Source: JAABRU01 sp041390465 (GTDB taxonomy: Bacteria; Desulfobacterota; Desulfobacteria; Desulfobacterales; Desulfococcaceae). From it: DNA of 64,000 bases. Positions 57,923 to 64,000 of this stretch are shown here, one piece after another. The notes below the pieces were generated by a model. That model was not told the origin of the DNA, did not search any database, and was given only the letters and a program-made list of their open reading frames with translations. Made by a program: the position numbers and the translations under genes. The stretch is taken from assembly GCA_041390465.1 (NCBI GenBank), contig JAWKPW010000004.1:1-64000 (forward strand). The letters run 5' to 3'. Each line of letters starts with the position of its first letter. Position 1 is the stretch's first letter.

Positions 57923-57979
57923 GCTGTCCCTCCGTCCATCAAAAATTTTTGTTTGACCACGTACTTTCATCTCTGATTC

Positions 57980-58150
57980 CCTGTGTGTCAGGTGTCAGGT
58001 TTTCCGTGTGGAGTTTTCCGTGTCAGGTGTCAGGTGTCAGGTTTTCGGTGTCGGGTGCACAGCGCCCCCACGAACACCTGAAACCTCACCGAACACCTCA
58101 CACCGAACACCTGAAACCGAACACTCACACCTGACCTCGAACACCTGAAA
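57980..58150. repeat. GTGTCAGGTGT / AACACCTGA short repeats between aprA and qmoA
   Basis: The 325-base aprA-qmoA gap is dominated by TGTCAGGTGTCAGG units followed by their complements CGAACACCTGAAAC and similar. Together they could form a long imperfect stem. It resembles the tract near 18.21-18.25 kb and belongs to the wider set of short intergenic repeats in this genome. Confidence 0.7.
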
Positions 58151-58247
58151 AAAAACCTCAGGCATCGCATGACACCGGAGGTTTCTTAGTTCACTGATTG
58201 CCGGATCCCGGAATCATACAGTCCATTCCGATTTCCCTGTCAGTCCG

Positions 58248-60211
58248 TTACGGAATAAGTTTGATGTAGTCTCTCTTGAAAACAGACCATTCCTTTTTGT
58301 CGGATCAAACTTGGAGTTGATAAAAGCAGGAGCAGTTCTTGTCATCCTGTCCCGGATAGTCGTACAGTAGTAGAAGCCCGGATAACGGGTTTCCTTGCGA
58401 GACGAATGTGACGCAGATGGGATTCCCACTGTCAGATCCAGTGAATGATCTCCCAGGCTCTCATCAACTCATGCAGATCACCGGCTACCAGTTTCTCATA
58501 GTCTCGCGCATGGTCTGCGACAGATCCATCACGACTTCCAGGTTCTTGCAATTGGTCAGGTAATAGGTAGTGCCCGCGCCATATTCGTACGTGGCCTTCA
58601 TCAGACGGTACATCATCACGTTGGGTTTCAGGTAATTCGGGTGATGTCCTCGGCCGTTTACCTCGCACAGTTGGCCAGATACCGTGCGCACCGGTTTGTA
58701 AACAATGTCCACCAGTTCCTGCGCACTCTGTTTCAAGGTGGGTTTGAAATCCTTGAAATCAACCGCATACCACCCTGCATCTGCTTCGCGGCAGTAAAGC
58801 TCGGCATAGAGCGAGGAGAACTTGTGGCTGAAGCAAGCTACACCGTCACCGGATGTGAACAGACCCTCCACTGTGGTCATCTGCTTGTAAACCTTGCCGT
58901 TGCGGGCGCTGATTTTGCAAGCATCCGAGACCAGTCAAAATCCGGGCGAACCCTGAACCTGCACCCGGAATGGGAACCCAGCAGGTAGGGCTCGGTCGGC
59001 ATGATTTCAGAATTTTTCTTCTCCGGTTCACCAGTTCTGCTTCGCGCGCACCACCGTTGACCTGACCTGGAGTCATGTCCAAAAAGTCTTCCCAGGCCTC
59101 AGACTCCAGATAGCGAGCTCCTTCTTGTCCATGGTTTTTCCCAGGTTAGCCAGTGCAGTCACGGTGTCCATGATAATCGGGCCTGACCTTCCTTCATCTC
59201 CACCAGCATCAGATGGTTGCTGGACAGGTCGGTTAATGATGTGACTGTTCCGTAAGGAGCATATTTCTCCAGCTCCTTCTTGGCATGATCACTGGCCGCA
59301 TAGTTCACACCCAGACCGTTGAGGGTTTTGGCCTTGAACAGCAGGAACCACGCACCCACAGGGCCGTAACCGTCCTTGAAACGGGCAGGCGTGAAACGGT
59401 TTTCCATCATGGACAGCTCCGCACCCACTCTCATGGCCAAAGTGGTGGTGGAGCCCGAATTCCATACCGGATACCAGGCACGGCCCTTGCCCTCACCCAC
59501 AGAACGGGGCTGATAGATGTTCACAGCGCCGCCGCAGGCAACCATCATGGTCTTGCATTTGATGATGTAAACCTTGTTTTCCCGCACAGAAAAACCGATC
59601 GCGCCGGCTATCTGATTCGGAACATTCGCATCCAGCAGCAGCTCAACAATGAAAACACGCTCCAGAATGTTGTCGTTTCCCAGCGCTTTTTTCGCAGCCT
59701 CGGCAACCACTCTCTTGTAGGATTCACCGTTGATCATGATCTGCCATTTGCCGGTGCGCACGGGCTGGGCTCCGGATTTCAGGGTGCCCATGGCCTGACC
59801 TTTCTTGCCATCCAGGTTTTTCCCCTCCTTGGACAGCTTCCAGATCGGCAGTCCCCATTCCTCAAACAGATACACCGAATCATCCACATGACAGCCCAGG
59901 TCAAAGATCAGGTCCTCACGCACAATGCCCATCAGGTCGTTGCGGACCATCCGCACATAGTCATCCGGCGTGTTGGTTCCGATAAAGGTGTTGATCGCGG
60001 AAAGACCCTGTGCAACCGCACCGCTTCTCTCCATCGCGGCCTTGTCACACAGCAGAACCGTCTGACCGTCCTTCATCCATTTTTTCACTTCAAACGCGGT
60101 TCCGCATGCTGCCATGCCGCCGCCGACGATCAAAATGTCAACTTCCTTCTCAACAACTTCCGGATCCTTTACGGCCTTGATTTCGCCCTTGGGTTTGTTC
60201 GGTAATGCCAT
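58248..60211 (-). CDS. aprA: AprA, adenylylsulfate reductase alpha subunit (frameshifted C-terminal half)
   Basis: AprA (about 655 residues here) is the FAD subunit that reduces adenosine 5'-phosphosulfate to sulfite and AMP. The first 350 residues are clean: VDILIVGGGMAACGTAFEVK (FAD site), MERSGAVAQGLSAINTFIGT, IIKCKTMMVACGGAVNIYQP-type segment and RFTPARFKDGYGPVGAWFLL. After 59159 the frame changes at least five times; GLFTSGDGVACFSHKFSS, RGHHPNYLKPNVMM and the C-terminal FKRDYIKLIP (stop at 58248) are still readable. No sulfate reducer lives without AprA, so sequence error is the best explanation. An AGGAGG site precedes the ATG. Confidence 0.93.
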
Positions 60212-60279
60212 ACTTTATCCTCCTTAAAAATTTAACTGATAATTGATCGTTCAGATTCTTCTGTGAAAAATGATAAGGA

Positions 60280-60717
60280 CTAGGCCAGCGCCTGGGGTTT
60301 CGGAAGCTGTCTGCCGTCCACTTCCTCCGTGCACAGCAGATTGCTCTCCAAATCCTTGCCCTTCATGTTTTCATAAGCATTGGCAGCACCCTCAGGCGTG
60401 GTACGGATGGGGAACTTGAACCGTTTGATCAGGCCGTTTCTGAACTTGCAGGTCCACATCACATCCTCTGTGCCCATCATCGGCATAATGCTGCTTCCCA
60501 TCGGCACAAAGTCCGCATACCCTCTCACCTCAATGGCCTGGGTCGGACAGATCTTCACGCAGGAAAAGCATTCCCAGCACTGATCCGGCTCCTGGTTGTA
60601 GGCCTTCATGGCAGTGGGGTCCAGCACCATCAGGTCGTTCGGGCAGATGTACATGCAGGCTGTCTTGTCACCACCTTTGCAACCGTCACATTTTTCCTGA
60701 ATTACGAAACTCGGCAT
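60280..60717 (-). CDS. aprB: AprB, adenylylsulfate reductase beta subunit
   Basis: This 145-residue ferredoxin-like subunit carries two [4Fe-4S] clusters that pass electrons to the FAD of AprA. Ligands lie in CDGCKGGDKTACMYICP and CWECFSCVKICPTQAIEV. The C-terminal tail (from about residue 85) is the segment that wraps around AprA in known structures. It is the first gene of the operon aprB-aprA-qmoABC, with an AGAGGAGG site upstream. The gene is intact. Confidence 0.97.
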   Translation of the reverse strand: MPSFVIQEKCDGCKGGDKTACMYICPNDLMVLDPTAMKAYNQEPDQCWECFSCVKICPTQAIEVRGYADFVPMGSSIMPMMGTEDVMWTCKFRNGLIKRFKFPIRTTPEGAANAYENMKGKDLESNLLCTEEVDGRQLPKPQALA

Positions 60718-61459
60718 TTACAATACCTCCTCTTAACATTAGAATTAAAGGTTTACAATTACGTCAGAGTTACTCGCGGACAAATGATTCCGTCTGCACC
60801 TCCTTTCGTAAATTCAGCCGGAAAACTTTTTCCGACTGTTAATGCCCTTCCAAAACTGTAAAGAACAGACGAACCCGTTTCAGATTATTTACCAAAGAAA
60901 ATATTTTACACTATAATCGGAATGAAGTAAATATTTTTTTTCATTTCTCCTGATTTTTTTTCCGTTTCCTCTGCCTGTTTCCTGTCCGGCATTTCCAATT
61001 TCCTGAAACAATTATATAAGTGTTTGACAGGTTGCAACAGGAAAGAATTGGATACAGGATTTTTCCCAAATATGAAATATTGCCTTCCCCCTCTGAATCT
61101 GCCGCAGTTCCCTAACACCCTTTGCTTCGTATGTCAATCGTTTTTGGAAGTTATGCGGACAAAATTCAAAACAGCACAGAGTACGGGCGACAGGGAAGCG
61201 GGAGCTTTCTTTTGCTTCCCGCTCCCTCCCCTCCGCAGTTTCCCCGCCTGCATGGAATCCGGATCAGCATGGAAAGGAACTGTCTCCCAATTTTTGCATC
61301 CGCTTCATTCAAATTGCTGTCCTTAAGATGCCATTTCTGTGGTTCTGTGCGGTGACAGACTGTTTTCTGAACACCTGTGATATTGACAATCTGGCAAAGG
61401 GGATTAATTTTCTGAATTTCAAAACCGGTATCAACTGACACAGAAAAAAGGAGAAACGC
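60718..61459. other. Control region of the apr-qmo operon
   Basis: This 740-base divergent region lies between aprB and the YkgJ-like gene. No gene is supportable. The part nearest aprB (60720-60980) is AT-rich and should carry the strong promoter of the sulfate-reduction operon; I cannot point to a specific operator. A GGAGAAACGC site ends the region before the YkgJ-like gene. Confidence 0.45.
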
Positions 61460-62203
61460 ATGGAAAACAGAAATGAGGAATACGAAGTCATCCCCCTTTC
61501 ACCGGACGATGTCTTCCCTTTTTCCTGCTCGCGGACAGTTTCCTGTTTCAATGAGTGCTGCAGGGATATCACTCAGTTTCTGACACCTTATGATATTCTG
61601 CGACTGAAAAGCCATCTGGGCATTCATTCAAATGAATTCCTGAAACAGTATACCACCCAGCATACGGGCCCGGAAACCGGTCTGCCTGTAATCGTTTTGC
61701 GCCAGGATCATTCTTCTGACATGAAATGCCCCTTTGTCCGTCCCGAAGGATGCAGTGTTTATGAAAACCGCCCTTCTTCCTGCCGGATATATCCTTTGGC
61801 CCGGCTGGCCTCCCGTTCCAGAGAAACCGGAAAGATTGCGGAACACTATGTGCTTCTGCAGGAAGATCACTGCAAGGGACATTTTGAGAATCATCAGCAG
61901 ACCGTGGGGGACTGGGTGAAACAGCAGGGGCTTGAAATTTACAATGAAATGAATGATTTGATGATGGAGATCATTTCTTTGAAAAAACAGGTGCATCCTG
62001 CTGCTCTGGATTTCAGGGAGAAGCATATGTTCCATATGGCCCTGTATGATTTGGACAATTTCAGAACCCAGGTTTTCGGCAACCGTGCTCTGGATAAACT
62101 GGAGATATCCTCCGCAGATCTGGCGGCCGCGGAAAAAGAGGACCCAGCTTTGCTGAAGCTGGGCATCCGATGGGTGAAGTATGCCATATTCGGCATGAAA
62201 TGA
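61460..62203 (+). CDS. YkgJ-family cysteine-cluster protein
   Basis: This 247-residue cytoplasmic protein belongs to the YkgJ (CxxxCC / zinc- or iron-chelating) family. The hallmark cysteines are CFNECCRDI near residue 30 and CPFVRPEGCSVYENRPSSCR near 90, followed by IYPLARL. The second half is helical and not conserved. Family members bind a metal or iron-sulfur cluster through these cysteines; the function is not settled. A good GGAGAA site precedes the ATG. The SDR gene overlaps or follows immediately. Confidence 0.85.
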   Translation: MENRNEEYEVIPLSPDDVFPFSCSRTVSCFNECCRDITQFLTPYDILRLKSHLGIHSNEFLKQYTTQHTGPETGLPVIVLRQDHSSDMKCPFVRPEGCSVYENRPSSCRIYPLARLASRSRETGKIAEHYVLLQEDHCKGHFENHQQTVGDWVKQQGLEIYNEMNDLMMEIISLKKQVHPAALDFREKHMFHMALYDLDNFRTQVFGNRALDKLEISSADLAAAEKEDPALLKLGIRWVKYAIFGMK

Positions 62204-62229
62204 CCGCAGACAGGCAGGGGACCCAGGAC

Positions 62230-63048
62230 ATGGAACTCAAAGGAAAAGTGGCATTGGTGCTCGGAGCAGTCAAGGGCATTGGAAAGGGCATTGGGCTGGC
62301 CCTGGCTGAGGAAGGTGTGAAACTCGCGCTCAGTTATTTTGACTGGGAGGAAAGCCTGCCGGAAATGCAGATGGATTTTGCCGACTCCGGTGCGGAGCAT
62401 CTGATTGTGAGAACCGATTTGCGGGATACAGAGGCCATCCCCGGACTGATTCAGCAGACAATGCAGCAGTTTGGAAGACTCGATATCCTTATTAATAATA
62501 TTGAGAGGGGCGGATGGCCTGTGGTGCACGGCCCCTATGTCCGGCACCAGTGGGATTTGGAAATGGAAACCACACTGCGTGCCAAACAGTGGATTTTTCA
62601 GGCTGCGCTGCCCCATCTCAAAGCATCCGGAGACGGAGCGGTTATCAATTTCTCTTCCATAGCGGGTGTTGCAGGACGCTGCGGCCCGGCCAGTTATATC
62701 TTCAATGAAGGCTATTCCGCAGCAAACCGGGGCATTTCCCTGCTGACCGAAACATGGGCGCGGCTGGCGGCTCCGGAAGTCCGTGTCAATGAAATCATGC
62801 TGGGCATCTTTGAAACCCGCCACGCGCAGCACACCAGAGGATGGGGACTGCTGACCGGGGATCAGAAACAGGCAGTTTTGGATCATACTCTTCTGGGACG
62901 CACCGGCAGAATTGAGGATGCTGTCAGGGCAGTGAAATTTGTCATCAGGGATGCCCCTTACATGACCGGCACGGTGCTGCGTCTTGACGGAGGTTATGTT
63001 CTGGGCGGGGAAAAGATCGCACCCATGCCGGAGGGACAGGATCGCTGA
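62230..63048 (+). CDS. Short-chain dehydrogenase/reductase with altered active site
   Basis: This 272-residue Rossmann-fold protein has the nucleotide loop LGAVKGIGKGIG, the NNIERGG segment and the serine of NFSSIAG. The usual YxxxK catalytic pair reads YSAAN, so the lysine is replaced by asparagine. I start at MELKGKVALV with a GGGGA site ten bases upstream; ATG 62200, which overlaps the previous stop, is possible. The tail VRVNEIMLGIFETRH and the end GGYVLGG are typical of SDRs. Because of the missing lysine it may be a non-canonical reductase or a binding protein. Confidence 0.83.
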   Translation: MELKGKVALVLGAVKGIGKGIGLALAEEGVKLALSYFDWEESLPEMQMDFADSGAEHLIVRTDLRDTEAIPGLIQQTMQQFGRLDILINNIERGGWPVVHGPYVRHQWDLEMETTLRAKQWIFQAALPHLKASGDGAVINFSSIAGVAGRCGPASYIFNEGYSAANRGISLLTETWARLAAPEVRVNEIMLGIFETRHAQHTRGWGLLTGDQKQAVLDHTLLGRTGRIEDAVRAVKFVIRDAPYMTGTVLRLDGGYVLGGEKIAPMPEGQDR

Positions 63049-63075
63049 ACCGGATTCAGACAGTATTCCGGTTCA
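63046..63075. terminator. Hairpin between convergent genes
   Basis: TGAACCGGA (63046-63054) pairs with TCCGGTTCA (63067-63075). It overlaps both stop codons of the convergent SDR and protease genes and probably terminates both transcripts, although there is no T-run. Confidence 0.5.
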
Positions 63076-64000
63076 CGGGATTTCTGCAAAAGTGGAAACA
63101 TCCATTTTCCAGTAGATTCCTGCCGGATCATCCGGCCGGGGGACATAATTGAGGGTAAAGCCGTAACGCACCCCCTGATATTTGACACAGAGATGCAAAT
63201 CCAGCGCGGCTCCCACCAGTATGCAGCCTTCTGCCCCGCCTGCAGCCTGCGCAAAGCTGGGGATATTCATTTTCCAGTAAATTTCTGAGGGATCGTCCGG
63301 AAAATATTCCAGAAGAAAGGTATAGAAATTTCCCATGTATTGTGCGCAGATGTTCAGATCAAGACTGTCGGCAATCTGTATGCAGGAATCTGTCAGAGAG
63401 GGGAGCATGACCAGCCCGCTTCCGAATACATTGTCTTTTCCCGGCTGCCCCAGATCCAAGGCATTTTTCTCAAGCCAGGCTTTGATTTGCGCAGGCGTGT
63501 AATCCGGATGCGCCTGTTTTGCCAAAGCGCAGACGCCGGCAGTATGGGGGGCTGCCGCGGAGGTGCCGGGAAATCCTTCTGTTCCATAGGTACGGGTGGA
63601 TACCGCATCCGGAGCCACCAGATCCGGCTTGATAACATCCTCTGCATTCGGCCCCTGGGAACTGTAGGATTCAATGGTATAGGGATCGTCCCAGGGAACC
63701 GCGCCCACAGTAATGACATTGGGATTGTCCGCAGGCGGAGCCATTTTCACGGTTCCCAAAGGCAGATAATACTTGAAACTGGCAAAACTGTCCGCTCCGA
63801 TATTGAGAGAGACCACCTGATCCGGCGCATCATATTTTTCCACACGGGCATAGTACCGGACACCGGATTTTGGGTAAAAACAGCATACTTCCATAGGGAA
63901 AAAAGGAACTTGCGCCTGAATCAGTGTGGAATTGGTCACATTTCTTCCATACTGATCCGTGATATGCAAATCATAGTCATCTGTGGTATCCCCCTCGCCC
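63073..64000 (-). CDS. Subtilisin-like serine protease (S8), C-terminal part
   Basis: The gene enters from beyond the window; about 309 residues are visible. The catalytic serine is in GFPGTSAAAPHTAGVCALA, preceded by SSQGPNAEDVIKPDLVAPD; the Asp and His motifs lie outside. After the catalytic domain there are two similar modules of about 50 residues. The first has CIQIADSLDLNICAQYMGNF, the second CILVGAALDLHLCVKYQGVR, and each ends with IYWKM(N/D)xxxFA. They are probably secretion or substrate-binding modules. The protein is presumably exported. The stop is supported by the hairpin that follows. Confidence 0.88.
   Translation of the reverse strand, partial: GEGDTTDDYDLHITDQYGRNVTNSTLIQAQVPFFPMEVCCFYPKSGVRYYARVEKYDAPDQVVSLNIGADSFASFKYYLPLGTVKMAPPADNPNVITVGAVPWDDPYTIESYSSQGPNAEDVIKPDLVAPDAVSTRTYGTEGFPGTSAAAPHTAGVCALAKQAHPDYTPAQIKAWLEKNALDLGQPGKDNVFGSGLVMLPSLTDSCIQIADSLDLNICAQYMGNFYTFLLEYFPDDPSEIYWKMNIPSFAQAAGGAEGCILVGAALDLHLCVKYQGVRYGFTLNYVPRPDDPAGIYWKMDVSTFAEIP

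Overview
The window looks like a chromosomal segment of a sulfate-reducing member of the Desulfobacterota, most like the Desulfobacterales. It carries the dissimilatory sulfate-reduction block aprB-aprA-qmoA-qmoB-qmoC, and a hdrC-hdrB-hdrA-mvhD-metV-metF-frhB-like block of the kind used with the Wood-Ljungdahl pathway. The tmRNA encodes the tag ADDYNYAMAA, which fits that group. The species cannot be fixed from the sequence alone.

Layout. 0-6.1 kb: hslU/hslV protease, a HAD-type phosphatase with one frameshift, a small Rho-N/SAP-like protein, and a sensor kinase plus response regulator. 6.1-15 kb: accessory and damaged DNA. It holds a small IR-bounded element, a MITE, an IS630-family element that removed the start of a formate/nitrite transporter gene, a broken FecCD/FecE-type ABC transporter, and divergent remains of rtcR and a slipin gene. 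15.3-20.5 kb: CooC-like ATPase, Ski2-like helicase, an Hpt protein facing a REC-DUF4388 regulator. 21.5-30 kb: the Hdr/Mvh/MetVF operon and a response regulator. 30.2-52.8 kb: a mobile and duplicated region with IS5, IS1-like, ISAzo13 and IS110 elements. Two inverted 2.7-kb arms flank an 11.6-kb segment that carries a lipoprotein-anchored Rhs/YD-repeat gene. The region ends at the tmRNA gene and a small HELVH protein. 53-60.7 kb: apr-qmo operon on the minus strand. 61.4-64 kb: YkgJ-type cysteine-cluster protein, an SDR, and the C-terminal part of a subtilisin-like protease.

How the genes work together. AprBA reduces APS with electrons that QmoABC takes from the quinone pool. HdrCBA-MvhD-MetVF-FrhB probably couples methylene-/methyl-tetrahydrofolate chemistry to flavin-based electron transfer. 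The sensor kinase, three response-regulator proteins and the Hpt protein form a signalling layer that is not obviously tied to either block.

Quality warning. Indels are very unevenly distributed. Long stretches are perfectly open, while others (8.7-15.5, 35.7-48.5 and 55.5-60.2 kb) break frame every 30-150 bases, including inside aprA, qmoA and qmoB, which a sulfate reducer needs. The two copies of the inverted repeat give an internal control: the left arm is clean and the right arm is full of small indels. Many 'pseudogenes' here are therefore probably consensus errors. The entries say where this applies.

Most interesting points: the intact IS110 element whose leader folds like a bridge RNA and matches both its own end and its insertion site; the inverted-repeat-flanked Rhs lipoprotein island with a possible zinc phospholipase-like tip; and the IS630 element with an A8 frameshift site and MITE-like relatives.
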